Shown here one piece after another: positions 46,305-54,543 of a stretch of DNA of 64,000 bases. Source of the stretch: Bosea sp. PAMC 26642 (GTDB taxonomy: Bacteria > Pseudomonadota > Alphaproteobacteria > Rhizobiales > Beijerinckiaceae); assembly GCF_001562255.1 (NCBI RefSeq), contig NZ_CP014301.1:3596001-3660000 (forward strand), given 5' to 3'. The notes beneath the pieces are model-generated. The model was not told where the DNA came from, ran no database searches, and was given only the letters and a program-made list of their open reading frames with translations. The position numbers and the translations under genes are program-made. The first letter of the stretch is position 1. Each line of letters begins with the position of its first letter.

Positions 46305-47195
46305 TCACGGCACCAGCGTCGCTGCGACCATGATCGCGACCACGAAGGCGCCGATCACCTGGCTGCGCCAGTCGCGGATCATGAAGACGAGCGGATCGTC
46401 CGGCATCTGGCCGCGACGCGCCATGAACCAGATCCGCGCCATCTGATACAGGATGATCGGACAGACCAGCCAGATGATCTCGGGATGGCGATAGAGCTCC
46501 TTGACGGCGGCGCTGTCGACATAGAGCGCCATGATCAGCGCGCAGGTGCAGCCCGAGGCCATGCCCAGTTGCGACAAGGCCTCGATGTCCTCGGCCTGAT
46601 AGCCCCGCCCGGCCTTTTTCAGGCCGGACTGGTCCTGCGTGATGCGCAGTTCGGCATAGCGCTTCACCAACGCAAGACTCAGGAACAGGAACATCGAGAA
46701 GGCGAGCAGCCAGGACGACAGCGGAATCGCAGCCGCCGCATTGCCGGCGAGGATGCGCAGCGTGTGCAGCGCGGCGAGCGCCAGCACATCGACCAGAAGC
46801 TTGCGCTTCAGGAAAAACAGATAGAGCAGCGCCAGCGTGAGATAGGCGCCAAGCGCCAGCAGGAACAGCGCCGGTTTCGGCACAAATGTCGCGAGGCTGA
46901 ACGCCGTCAGCAGCAGCAGCGGTACGGCCGCATAGGCTTGGCCGGCCGTGATCTCGCCGGCCGCGAGCGGACGTTTGCATTTGGTCGGATGGCGCCGGTC
47001 GGCCTCGACGTCGACGATGTCGTTCAGCAGATAGATCGACGACGCCATCAGGCTGAAAGCAATGAAGGCAACGACGCCGTGGGAGAGTGCGTTCAGATCG
47101 AAGACGTCATGATTGAGCAGGATCGGAACGAAAACGAGCCCGTTCTTGAGCCAGTGATGCGGCCGCATCGCCCTGATCATAGCGCTATAGGACAT
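46305..47195 (-). CDS. UbiA-family polyprenyl-phosphate phosphoribosyltransferase (DPPR synthase-like)
   Basis: A 296-residue membrane prenyltransferase with about nine TM segments. The Mg/PRPP motif NDIVDVEADRRHPTKCKRP (residues 58-76) is the same NDxxDxxxD block as in mycobacterial Rv3806c; RPHHWLKN at the N-terminus and FFLKRKLLVD later are also typical of DPPR synthases rather than ubiquinone-forming UbiA. It has no fused phosphatase domain. Together with DprE1 just downstream it would supply lipid-linked pentose (PRPP plus polyprenyl phosphate gives phosphoribosyl lipid, then oxidation). This is a strong inference from the pair. Confidence 0.88.
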   Translation of the reverse strand: MSYSAMIRAMRPHHWLKNGLVFVPILLNHDVFDLNALSHGVVAFIAFSLMASSIYLLNDIVDVEADRRHPTKCKRPLAAGEITAGQAYAAVPLLLLTAFSLATFVPKPALFLLALGAYLTLALLYLFFLKRKLLVDVLALAALHTLRILAGNAAAAIPLSSWLLAFSMFLFLSLALVKRYAELRITQDQSGLKKAGRGYQAEDIEALSQLGMASGCTCALIMALYVDSAAVKELYRHPEIIWLVCPIILYQMARIWFMARRGQMPDDPLVFMIRDWRSQVIGAFVVAIMVAATLVP

Positions 47196-47464
47196 CGCGG
47201 CGTCTGCTTCCCTTGATATCTGGCAGGGAGCAGGCCGAATTGCCGTCGTGACTGCACGACGATCGAACGGTGGTGATCACTGCAGCACCGTTCTCGTCGA
47301 AAAGTCCTAAATCAAGGTGGAAAGGCCGGAACGGAGATCATGATTTGGGGCGCATGATTAACGTTTGGTGCCCGCCGGCACGGGTAACGATCGACCGGCC
47401 GCCAATGATGAATATCAAAGACTGCCGTCAAGCAAGCGGCTCGACGGCCCGCGATGTCCCGCGC
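47196..47464. other. Intergenic stretch upstream of ubiA
   Basis: About 270 bases between the ubiA start and the decayed DUF2171 region. I see no tRNA, hairpin or gene with credible codon use. The ubiA promoter must be near the left end but no convincing consensus is visible. Confidence 0.4.
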
Positions 47465-47720
47465 CTAACGATGCTCGGTCGGATGGCGGAAATCCGGTAC
47501 GGCGTGGAGATGCAGATAAGCCTGGTCGAAGTCCCCGGCAGCCAGTTTGCGGATAAGAGGCGACCCGACCAGCGCCAGATCGAGAAAATGGTCGGAGCCC
47601 GAGTCTGTGGTCCGGCGCCTCTGATCTTGAGCAACTGGCCCGACAGGCTTTCTAACTCCCGACCGGCGGCCGGTCGGAGCCGACAATTTCCATTCCGGCA
47701 CGGATTTGGCCGACATGCAT
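47465..47720 (-). pseudogene. Decayed DUF2171-like gene
   Basis: The minus strand from ATG 47720 reads MHVGQIRAGMEIVGSDRPPVGS and then stops at TAG 47652-47654. This looks like the start of a DUF2171 (PRC-barrel-like) protein, whose usual opening is an IR-x-x-M-x-V-x-GSDG-type segment. Two other minus-strand frames just downstream continue the family pattern (LLKIRGAG, then DSGSDHFLDLALVGS), so at least two frameshifts separate the pieces. A tail to 47465 does not match the family. This is a pattern match from memory, not a search, so confidence is modest. Confidence 0.45.
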
Positions 47721-47815
47721 CATGGATCGCGCCTTCCTTACAGTAAGCCGAAGCTATGTCCGTCGACGCGGAAGCCCGCCGCATCGTTCCGATCGCATCA
47801 TGTGATCTGGTGTCC

Positions 47816-48082
47816 CTAGCTGACGCCACATTCGGAAAACATTTCGATCGCGAATGACCTGCCAGACGTCACCCACCGTCCCCTGGAGTTTTGATGCGCC
47901 CGTTGTTTGAAGACGCGCGCATAACAGTGCAGCCTGACGACACCCTTTCGTTTGGCAACCCGCAACCCGGCCTTGTATGCCGGGGAGCGATCTTCGGGAG
48001 GAAGATGACGCTCGGACTGGGCGACCGCCATATCTGACAAAAGCAGAACTGCTATCGCCGCTGCAATCGCGAAAAGCCGCAT
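47816..48082 (-). CDS. Small secreted protein (88 aa)
   Basis: An 88-residue protein with a clear signal peptide, MRLFAIAAAIAVLLLSDMAVAQ (residues 1-22, quoted in part), and a mature part of about 65 residues: basic, with two cysteines (LHCYARVF, SECGVS) that could pair. ATG 48082 follows a GAGGTGG; the longer frame to 48184 covers untranslated leader. A plausible promoter lies just upstream. No family known to me. Confidence 0.65.
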   Translation of the reverse strand: MRLFAIAAAIAVLLLSDMAVAQSERHLPPEDRSPAYKAGLRVAKRKGVVRLHCYARVFKQRAHQNSRGRWVTSGRSFAIEMFSECGVS

Positions 48083-48105
48083 GGCCACCTCTAATTCCAG
48101 ACGAA

Positions 48106-48133
48106 ACGATAGATTACCGTGAGCGACGGTCAA
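48106..48133 (-). promoter_or_regulatory. Possible sigma-70 promoter of the small secreted protein
   Basis: On the minus strand, TTGACC (-35, 48128-48133), 16-base spacer, TATCGT (-10, 48106-48111), ending 24 bases before the ATG at 48082. Moderate match only. Confidence 0.35.
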
Positions 48134-48223
48134 CGAAACTAGCGAGGCGATGATGGCCCGGCTGTCGAGCCTGTGGAACAGCATTCCATCGCTTGTTTTA
48201 CCGGGTCACGCCGAACCACATCG

Positions 48224-48255
48224 CGGCCTGTTGGGGCAACTCCAAACAGGCCGCT
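48224..48255. repeat. Ten-base-pair inverted repeat downstream of tRNA-Arg
   Basis: GCGGCCTGTT (48224-48233) and its exact complement AACAGGCCGC (48246-48255) enclose a 12-base loop, which itself can pair GGGG with CTCC. It lies 38 bases beyond the tRNA 3' end. On the minus strand it is not followed by a T run, so it is at best a weak terminator or processing site for the tRNA transcript. Confidence 0.6.
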
Positions 48256-48292
48256 TAATTCTATTTAATATCAGATACTTAAGTAAAGATTT

Positions 48293-48369
<77 letters not shown>

Positions 48370-48397
48370 GCACGAAATTGCGTTTAGCATAAAGCGC

Positions 48398-49171
48398 ATG
48401 GGGATGAAGCCACTTCTTTTCGGTTTTGCCGGTCTGGCCGCGCTGCCGCTGGCTGTGACGGCGCAGGAACCCTGCCGCGATGCCGTCCTCGCGGCGCCGG
48501 TCGTCCGGCTCTCCGGCATCGACCGGGACGGCGACCCGGTTCTCGGCGACGGCAGGACCCTGCGCCTCGTCGGTCTCGCGCCTAGGCAGGATGCAGAGGA
48601 AGCCGCGCGGTTCGCATCGGAGATCGCGGCCTGGAGCGGGCGCGAGCTCAGACTGCTCGTCCTTGCCGGCCGCGATCGCTGGGGTCGCCTGCCGGCGCGG
48701 CTCTATACGCTATCCGACGCCTCCGACCCACTGGACCTTGCCGAGGCGGTCCTTCAGGCCAAGGCCGCCCGGCGGTTGCCGGACCCCGCCTATCCGCCTT
48801 GCAATGCGGAAAAGAAACGTCCGGGTCCGGCCGGAGTCGCCTCGCCTTACCCTGCCGCGACGTCCGAGAGTATCGTCGATGGTCACGATATCGCCGCGTT
48901 GAAGGTGCAGGCGGGACGGATCGTCGTATTGGAGGGCCGTATCGCCTCTGTCGGCGAGCGCGCGCAACGGACTTATCTCAATTTCTCGCGACGGCGGGGA
49001 GAGGCTGCATCGATTGTCATGTCCCGTGGTCTTTGGCGCGAGATGCAGGATGCCGGCTGGACCGCGGCCGGGCTCGGCGGTAAACGCATCCGGGCGCGCG
49101 GGGTTCTGGCGGGGCAGGATGGTCTTCTGTTGGACGTAACCTCGCGAACCGCCCTGGATCTGATCGACTGA
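48398..49171 (+). CDS. Secreted SNase-like (thermonuclease-fold) protein
   Basis: A 257-residue exported protein with a signal peptide (residues 1-22, ending TAQE). Residues about 35-115 follow the staphylococcal nuclease pattern: DRDGDPVLGDGRTLRLVGLAP and DRWGRLPARLYTL (fragments), with the usual DG-D metal-type acid and the RxxG-type arginine. The catalytic glutamate after the RLxGI strand is not obvious (PRQDAEE instead of AP-E), so activity is uncertain. A second beta-rich domain (about 160-257, ALKVQAGRIVVLEGRIASVGE) resembles an OB fold. Its stop is five bases before the M48 protease start, so the two are co-translated. Confidence 0.75.
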   Translation: MGMKPLLFGFAGLAALPLAVTAQEPCRDAVLAAPVVRLSGIDRDGDPVLGDGRTLRLVGLAPRQDAEEAARFASEIAAWSGRELRLLVLAGRDRWGRLPARLYTLSDASDPLDLAEAVLQAKAARRLPDPAYPPCNAEKKRPGPAGVASPYPAATSESIVDGHDIAALKVQAGRIVVLEGRIASVGERAQRTYLNFSRRRGEAASIVMSRGLWREMQDAGWTAAGLGGKRIRARGVLAGQDGLLLDVTSRTALDLID

Positions 49172-49176
49172 CCCTG

Positions 49177-50661
49177 ATGCTGGCGCTCTGGCGATACGCC
49201 CTCCCTCATCCGGCCCGAACCCTGTCGGCGCTGCTGCTTCCGGCGCTGCTGCTCGTCGCCTGCGCCGGCGAGCAAAGCGTGCTGCTGCCGCCGCAACGCC
49301 CGGCCGACGGCGAATTGGCGCCGAAGCTCGAACGCACCATACGTGCCTCGGATAGCGAGCATCTGCGCCTGCTGAGCGCCTTCGGCGGCGAATACCGCGC
49401 CCCCACGGCTCGAGCGGTGCTCGACGAGGTCGTGGCGCGGCTGGCCAAGGCCGGCGAGGGCCAGATCGGGATCTATGAGATCACGATCCTGAACTCGCCG
49501 GCCGTCAATGCCTTCGCCCTTCCAAACGGTCGGCTCTATGTCACGCGCGGCCTGCTGGCGCTCGCGAGCGATACGGCCGAGATTGCCTCGGTGCTGGCCC
49601 ATGAGATCGCCCATGTCACCGCGCAGCACGCCGTGGAGCGAGCCGAGCGCGAACGCGAATCCGTCCTCGTCAGCCAGGTCGTGTCACAGGTGCTGAACGA
49701 TCCGGCCGCGGGAGCCGCCGTCCAGGCCGGCTCGAAGCTTTCGCTGGCGCGCTTCTCGCGCCAGCAGGAACTGATCGCCGACCAGATCAGCGTGCGCAAT
49801 ATTTCGCGCGCCGGCTACGATCCCTATGGCGCGGGCCGCTTTCTTGCGGCGCTCGGCCGCAACACCGCTTTCCGCAACAGCGGCCAGAACCAGAGCGCCG
49901 ACGACAAGCGGCTCGACATTCTCTCAAGCCACCCTTCGACGCCGGAACGGGTCGCGGCGGTGACGGCCTCCGCCCGCCAGATCGGTGCGCCCGGCATCGG
50001 CGAGCGCGAGGCAAGCCGCTGGCTGGCCGCGATCGACGGCATCGCCTTTGGCGAGGATCCTCGCGACGGCGTGGTCCGGGGGCGCCGCTATATAAACAGC
50101 GCGCTGCGCATCGCCTTCGCCGCACCGGACAGTTTCAGCCTCGAATCGGCGCGCGACATGGTCATCGGCGTCAGCGCCAACGGCGCCCAGGCGTTGCGCT
50201 TCGACTCGGTGACGCTGAAGTCCGACCAGACGCTGGAGGCTTATGTCGCCTCGGGCTGGATCGACGGAGTCGAGACACGCGTCGTCGAGACGCTCGATGT
50301 CGCAGGTCAGCCGGCGGTGATCGCCACCGGCAAGGGCACCGACTGGAGCTTCCGGCTGGCAGCGATCCAGTCCGGCTCGCGCGTCTATCGCTTCATCCTG
50401 GCAGCCAAGGGCAGCGCAGACCCGGAGCGCCCGATGCGCAGCGTGATCGACAGTTTTCGGAGCCTGTCGCCGGCAGAGGCGCAGGCCGCCAGGCCGATGC
50501 AGATCCGCCTCGTCGCGGCAGGCGATGGCGACACTCCCGCAAGTATGGCCGCGCGCATGGCGGGGCAGGAGCGCGCGATAGAACTGTTTCTGGTCCTGAA
50601 TGGTCTGGAGCGGAACAGCCGGCTCGCGCTGGGTCAGCGCTACAAGATCGTCGCCGAATAG
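49177..50661 (+). CDS. M48-family lipoprotein metalloprotease
   Basis: A 494-residue zinc protease with a lipoprotein signal: hydrophobic segment then lipobox LVAC with Cys29, so it should be anchored in the periplasm. The active site is HEIAH (His142, Glu143, His146), followed by the third ligand region QQELIADQISV and HPSTPERV. The last 90 residues include a short LysM-like part (DTPASMAARMAGQERAIELFLVLNG, quoted in part) ending RYKIVAE. It is typical of envelope quality-control proteases of the BepA/YcaL type with extra C-terminal modules. It follows the SNase-like gene by five bases. Confidence 0.9.
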   Translation: MLALWRYALPHPARTLSALLLPALLLVACAGEQSVLLPPQRPADGELAPKLERTIRASDSEHLRLLSAFGGEYRAPTARAVLDEVVARLAKAGEGQIGIYEITILNSPAVNAFALPNGRLYVTRGLLALASDTAEIASVLAHEIAHVTAQHAVERAERERESVLVSQVVSQVLNDPAAGAAVQAGSKLSLARFSRQQELIADQISVRNISRAGYDPYGAGRFLAALGRNTAFRNSGQNQSADDKRLDILSSHPSTPERVAAVTASARQIGAPGIGEREASRWLAAIDGIAFGEDPRDGVVRGRRYINSALRIAFAAPDSFSLESARDMVIGVSANGAQALRFDSVTLKSDQTLEAYVASGWIDGVETRVVETLDVAGQPAVIATGKGTDWSFRLAAIQSGSRVYRFILAAKGSADPERPMRSVIDSFRSLSPAEAQAARPMQIRLVAAGDGDTPASMAARMAGQERAIELFLVLNGLERNSRLALGQRYKIVAE

Positions 50662-50674
50662 ACTGGGGTTCAGG

Positions 50675-51538
50675 TCAGCGCATGGAGGCCTGCGGGTGGC
50701 TCTGGAGCAGCGCGCAGCGCAGCTTCTCCAGAGCCCGGTTCTCGATCTGGCGAACGCGCTCCTTCGAGATGCCGAGCCGATGTCCGAGCGCGTCGAGCGT
50801 ACAGGTCTCCTCCACCAGCCGGCGCTCGCGCACGATCTTCAGTTCGCGCTCGGACAGAACGGCGAGCGCGGCCTGCAGCCAGCCGAGCCGGCGGTCGGCA
50901 TCGATGCTGTCGCCGACGACCTCGTCCTGCAGCAACCCGTGATCGGGCAACAGGTCCATGCGCTCACCGCCCGAACCGTCATCCTCGCCGAGGGGCGCGT
51001 TCAAGGAGATGTCGGGGCCCGAAAGGCGCGCATCCATCGAGGCGACATCGGCCCGGCTGACGCCGATCCGGGTCGCGATCGCGCTGTAGACCGCCTCACC
51101 GATCCGCTCCTCGCCGCCGCGCGTCAACTTGGCGCGCAGACGCCGCAAATTGAAAAACAGGGCCTTCTGCGACGACGACGTGCCGCCGCGCACGATCGAC
51201 CAGTTGCGCAGGATGTAGTCCTGGATCGACGCACGGATCCACCAGGTCGCATAGGTCGAGAACCGGACTTCGCGGGCAGGCTCGAAACGCGCGGCAGCTT
51301 CCAGCAGCCCGACATGGCCCTCCTGGATCATATCCGCCAAGGGCAGCCCATAATGCCGAAAACGTGAGGCCATCGCGATGACCAGCCGCATATGGGCCGA
51401 TGTCAGCCTGTGCATGGCGGCCTGATCGCCATCGTCGCGCCAGCGCCGGGCTAAATGCTGTTCTTCCTCGCGTTCGAGAAAAGGCGCCGCCATCGCCGCC
51501 TTCACGAAGCTGCGATCTGCTCCGGAGATTTCGCTCAT
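50675..51538 (-). CDS. Second RpoH-family sigma factor (RpoH2-like)
   Basis: A 287-residue sigma factor of the RpoH family, more divergent than the copy at 15408. Region 2: RLTSAHMRLVIAMASRFRHYGLPLADMIQEGHVG, with -10 recognition VRFSTYATWWIRASIQDYILRNWSIV (quoted in parts). RpoH-box-like TSSSQKALFFNLRRL is present. Region 4 ends KERVRQIENRALEKL. Start ATG 51538 follows GGAGG. In rhizobia RpoH2 serves oxidative and general stress and is often driven by sigma EcfG, but I found no EcfG-type promoter upstream. Confidence 0.9.
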   Translation of the reverse strand: MSEISGADRSFVKAAMAAPFLEREEEQHLARRWRDDGDQAAMHRLTSAHMRLVIAMASRFRHYGLPLADMIQEGHVGLLEAAARFEPAREVRFSTYATWWIRASIQDYILRNWSIVRGGTSSSQKALFFNLRRLRAKLTRGGEERIGEAVYSAIATRIGVSRADVASMDARLSGPDISLNAPLGEDDGSGGERMDLLPDHGLLQDEVVGDSIDADRRLGWLQAALAVLSERELKIVRERRLVEETCTLDALGHRLGISKERVRQIENRALEKLRCALLQSHPQASMR

Positions 51539-51685
51539 GGCCGCCTCCGCTGGGTACAGTGAGCGTTCTACGGCAGTGAAGGGACGCTGGATCACCCGTT
51601 CGGAATGAGTATGAGCTTTCGCCGGGCTGCCGGCCGTCACGCCGCGCTGGACCGTCAGGGCAGGAAACAGTGAAAGGAGACCGGG

Positions 51686-52555
51686 ATGGCACTCGATCGT
51701 CGCATCGTCGAACTCTACGACGAATATACCCACAAGCCGCTCGACCGGCGCATCTTCATGAACCGGCTCGTGCTGCTGGCAGGCTCCGCCACGGCGGCCC
51801 AGGCTGCGCTGGCGCTGCTGGAGCCGAACTACGCCCAGGCCCAGCAGATCGCGCCCGACGATGCGCGCCTGACGACCTCCCGGCTCGACCAGACCGTCGA
51901 TGGCGTCGCGCTGAAAGGTTACCTCGTCGCGCCCAAGGCTGAAGGACGGCGCGGCGGCGTCCTCGTCATCCACGAGAATCGCGGGCTCAACCCGCATATC
52001 GAGGACGTGACGCGGCGCATGGCGCTGGCCGGCTTCACCGCGCTCGGTCTCGATTTTCTCAACCCCCTCGGCGGCACCCTGGACGATCCCGACGCCGCCC
52101 GGGCTTTGTTCCCGCAGCTCACGGTCGACACGGTCGTCGCCCAGGGCCGCGCCGCGCTGAAGCTGCTGGCGGCGAGGCCAGATTCCACCGGCAAGACCGG
52201 GGCGCTCGGCTTCTGCTGGGGCGGCGGCGCGGTCAACGATCTCGCGGTCGCCGTTCCGGAACTGGCCGCCGGCGTCGTCTTCTATGGCCGCTCGCCCGAA
52301 CTCGCCAAGGTTCCGCAGATCAAGGCCCGCCTACTGATCCAGCAGGCCGCACGCGACACGCGGCTGGTGCAGGCCCTGCCGGAATACGAAGCCGCGCTGA
52401 AGGCCGCCGGCATCCGCTACGAGGCGGTCGTCTATCCCGACGTCGATCACGCCTTCCACAACGACACCAGCGCCGAGCGCTACAATGCGACGGTCGCCAA
52501 ACAGGCCTGGGAACGATCCGTGGCGTTTCTGGCGGCGGAAACGGGCGCGGCCTGA
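51686..52555 (+). CDS. Dienelactone hydrolase family protein
   Basis: A 289-residue alpha/beta hydrolase of the dienelactone hydrolase (carboxymethylenebutenolidase) family. The nucleophile elbow is GFCWGGGA with Cys, the acid is in the DTRLVQALPEYE region and the His in VDHAFHND; AVDG-type start of the domain and VIHENRGLNPHIEDVTRR are also typical. The first 45 residues hold RRIFMNRLVLLAGSATAAQA, a twin-arginine-like signal, suggesting export. Start ATG 51686 follows AAAGGAG. Natural substrate unknown. Divergent from rpoH2, and a two-way terminator follows. Confidence 0.88.
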   Translation: MALDRRIVELYDEYTHKPLDRRIFMNRLVLLAGSATAAQAALALLEPNYAQAQQIAPDDARLTTSRLDQTVDGVALKGYLVAPKAEGRRGGVLVIHENRGLNPHIEDVTRRMALAGFTALGLDFLNPLGGTLDDPDAARALFPQLTVDTVVAQGRAALKLLAARPDSTGKTGALGFCWGGGAVNDLAVAVPELAAGVVFYGRSPELAKVPQIKARLLIQQAARDTRLVQALPEYEAALKAAGIRYEAVVYPDVDHAFHNDTSAERYNATVAKQAWERSVAFLAAETGAA

Positions 52556-52567
52556 GGCGTTAATCCC

Positions 52568-52640
52568 GTCATTGCGAGCGAAGCGAAGCAATCCGGGAGG
52601 GCGTAGAGCACGCGGATTGCTTCGCTTCGCTCGCGATGAC
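52568..52640. repeat. Inverted repeat, family A copy 2
   Basis: Arms 52568-52595 and 52613-52640, 28 bases each with a single mismatch, and a 17-base loop. Same type as 27791-27865. It lies 12 bases after the dienelactone hydrolase stop, just before the shared terminator. Confidence 0.87.
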
Positions 52641-52647
52641 GGCAAAC

Positions 52648-52679
52648 AAAAAACCCGGCGGTTGCCCGCCGGGTTTTTT
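52648..52679. terminator. Bidirectional terminator between dienelactone hydrolase and carD
   Basis: A 14-base-pair stem (52648-52661 with 52666-52679) with TTGC loop, running from six A residues into six T residues. It can end the converging transcripts of the plus-strand hydrolase and the minus-strand carD gene. Confidence 0.92.
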
Positions 52680-52701
52680 ATCTCATAGAAGGAAAGTCCG
52701 C

Positions 52702-53307
52702 TCAGGCAGCTTCTTCCTGGATGTCATCGTTGTCGCCTTCCGCATCGCCCTCGGCCGCTTCGGCCTCGGCGCCCTTCGGCAGGCGGCGCGGCGACTTGGC
52801 GAGCTGTCCCTCGATCTTCTTCAGCGCTTCAGTCTCGGTGACGTCGTCGACGACCGCGATCTCGCGGGTCATGCGATCGACAGCCGCCTCATAGAGTTGA
52901 CGCTCGGAATAGGACTGCTCGGGCTGCGCCTCGGAGCGGTAGAGATCGCGCACCACCTCGGCGATGGCGACGAGATCGCCCGAATTGATCTTGGCCTCGT
53001 ATTCCTGGGCGCGGCGCGACCACATGGTGCGCTTGACGCGGGCGCGGCCGGTCAGCGTCGTCAGGGCCTTGGTGACGCTCTCGGCATCGGCAAGCTTGCG
53101 CAGGCCGACGCTGGCGGCCTTGGCGGTCGGAACGCGCAGCGTCATCTTGTCCTTGGCGAAGCTGACGACGAAGAGTTCGAGCTTGAAGCCCGCGACTTCC
53201 TGCTCTTCGATCGCCGTGATCTGGCCGACGCCATGCGACGGGTAGACGACGAATTCGCCCGTCTTGAAACCCTGGCGCACAACAGCTTTCTTAATCACCG
53301 TGGACAT
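52702..53307 (-). CDS. carD: CarD-family transcriptional regulator
   Basis: A 201-residue CarD/CdnL-type protein that binds RNA polymerase and stabilises open complexes, for example at rRNA promoters. The Tudor-like RNAP-interaction domain opens FKTGEFVVYPSHGVGQITAIEEQE, and the C-terminal helical domain includes VKRTMWSRRAQEYEAKINSGDL and LYRSEAQPEQSYSERQLYE (quoted in pieces). The last 40 residues are acidic and probably disordered. Start ATG 53307 follows AGGAG. It is alone, with a 376-base gap to the gene beyond. Confidence 0.94.
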   Translation of the reverse strand: MSTVIKKAVVRQGFKTGEFVVYPSHGVGQITAIEEQEVAGFKLELFVVSFAKDKMTLRVPTAKAASVGLRKLADAESVTKALTTLTGRARVKRTMWSRRAQEYEAKINSGDLVAIAEVVRDLYRSEAQPEQSYSERQLYEAAVDRMTREIAVVDDVTETEALKKIEGQLAKSPRRLPKGAEAEAAEGDAEGDNDDIQEEAA

Positions 53308-53683
53308 GCCGTTACGACTCCTGACCGGACCGCTTGACGCGGGCTCGCGATTGTCCGTCTCCCGCCGGATGGCCGAAGACTCGGCGCCTGACGCGGGTCG
53401 GGTTCCACCCGTCGCCTCAGGCCGCCTTAGCCGGATGGTTCGATGCCTGCCATAGTGACGAAGAAACGATCAGCTCCGGGCTTTGCACCCGCTGCTCTTG
53501 ATCATCGCTTCGTCTCAGGGAGCGCCCCGTTTGAAAAACCTCGCAGGGGCAAGCGGAACCAATTCGACTAAGTGAAGGTAATAGCACAAAAAACACGCCG
53601 AATCAAAGGTAAACCCAGACCGGCTTCTGGCGGCGCCGAGACAGCGCCTCTCTGGTTAACGGGATTCAGCGCCTGGGCGAAAT
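53308..53683. other. Leader and spacer of carD (no gene seen)
   Basis: 376 bases between carD and fdxA. There is no convincing ORF. A GC-rich inverted repeat with GCCTGA (53386-53391) and TCAGGC (53417-53422), extended by GCGGGT/ACCCGT inside, lies 80 bases upstream of the carD start, so it would sit in a leader transcript if the promoter is further upstream. Confidence 0.5.
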
Positions 53684-54022
53684 TCAGTCGCCCTCGCCGG
53701 GCTCCGGCGAAAAATGCGCTTCGAGTTTGCCGGCCACGCCGTCGAAGGACTTGGCATCGGCCGGAGCATCTTTCTTCTGCGTGATGTTGGGCCAGCTCGA
53801 TGCATATTTGGAGTTGAGCTGCAGCCAGCTTTCCAGCCCCGGCTCGGTGTCCGGCTTGATCGCCTCGGCCGGGCATTCGGGCTCGCAGACGCCACAATCG
53901 ATGCACTCGTCAGGATGGATGACGAGCATGTTCTCGCCTTCATAGAAGCAGTCGACCGGGCAGACCTCGACGCAGTCCATGTACTTGCACTTGATGCAGT
54001 TATCGGTGACCACATAGGTCAT
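53684..54022 (-). CDS. fdxA: 7Fe ferredoxin FdxA
   Basis: A 112-residue ferredoxin of the FdxA type carrying one [3Fe-4S] and one [4Fe-4S] cluster: [18 protein letters not shown] and [15 protein letters not shown], with the extended C-terminal tail of the FdxA group. It transfers electrons at low potential; in alphaproteobacteria it is a general-purpose essential carrier. It lies downstream of the S4 and helicase genes on the same strand, the usual order in this group. Confidence 0.95.
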   Translation of the reverse strand: MTYVVTDNCIKCKYMDCVEVCPVDCFYEGENMLVIHPDECIDCGVCEPECPAEAIKPDTEPGLESWLQLNSKYASSWPNITQKKDAPADAKSFDGVAGKLEAHFSPEPGEGD

Positions 54023-54181
54023 CTGGCCAGGTCCTTCCTCATCCGTTCGTCAACGCCATAAAGCGCCGGCGCGCTCGGGTTTCAAGACTGAATTCGGGAG
54101 TGATATCAGCAGGAATTTCTCCGGAGCCATTGGTCAGGAGAAGAATCCGTCACGGCGAATTCATTTGCATACAAACAATAA

Positions 54182-54496
54182 TCAATAACCGTCCGGCGCG
54201 ATGACGGCAAGCGGCGCATCGCCGCGCGCCTCTGCTTCGAGCCGCTCGTAGAGCAGGCGGGCCTGCTCATAGGGGCCGCGCCGCTCGCCGAGCGACAGCA
54301 GGCGAACGACGATGGTGGCGTGCGGCAGGGCCAGCGTCAGCACGTCGCCAAGCTTCAGCCCGTGCCCCGCGCCGACGATCCGGCGCCCATCGACCCGGAC
54401 GTGACCGGCTTCGATCAGCCGGGCCGCCGTCGCGCGCGTCTTTGCGAAGCGCGCGAACCAGAGCCATTTGTCGAGGCGCTGACGATCCTGCCGCAA
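54182..54496 (-). CDS. S4-domain RNA-binding protein (Hsp15-like)
   Basis: A 104-residue protein that is mostly one S4 domain: RLDKWLWFARFAKTRATAARLIEAGHVRVDG (quoted in parts). Family HslR/Hsp15, which binds 50S subunits carrying stalled peptidyl-tRNA after stress. Start is TTG at 54496, seven bases after AAAGG; no closer ATG or GTG fits. It starts 47 bases after the helicase stop and likely shares its transcript. Confidence 0.88.
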   Translation of the reverse strand: MRQDRQRLDKWLWFARFAKTRATAARLIEAGHVRVDGRRIVGAGHGLKLGDVLTLALPHATIVVRLLSLGERRGPYEQARLLYERLEAEARGDAPLAVIAPDGY

Positions 54497-54543
54497 GAGC
54501 CGCCTTTCCGTTCAACGCATCCCGACCGGCTCGCGCAGCTCCG

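Noticed and set aside
47428..47829. 133-residue minus-strand ORF as an intact gene
   Set aside because: Overlaps the decayed DUF2171 pieces and the small secreted gene's end, and has no RBS or family; better explained as frame-shifted remnants.
48224..48255. Attachment site of an integrated element
   Set aside because: No integrase and no second copy of the tRNA end in the window; kept only as an inverted repeat.
51539..51685. EcfG-type promoter upstream of rpoH2
   Set aside because: A GAAC is present, but no CGTT at the required 16-17 base distance.
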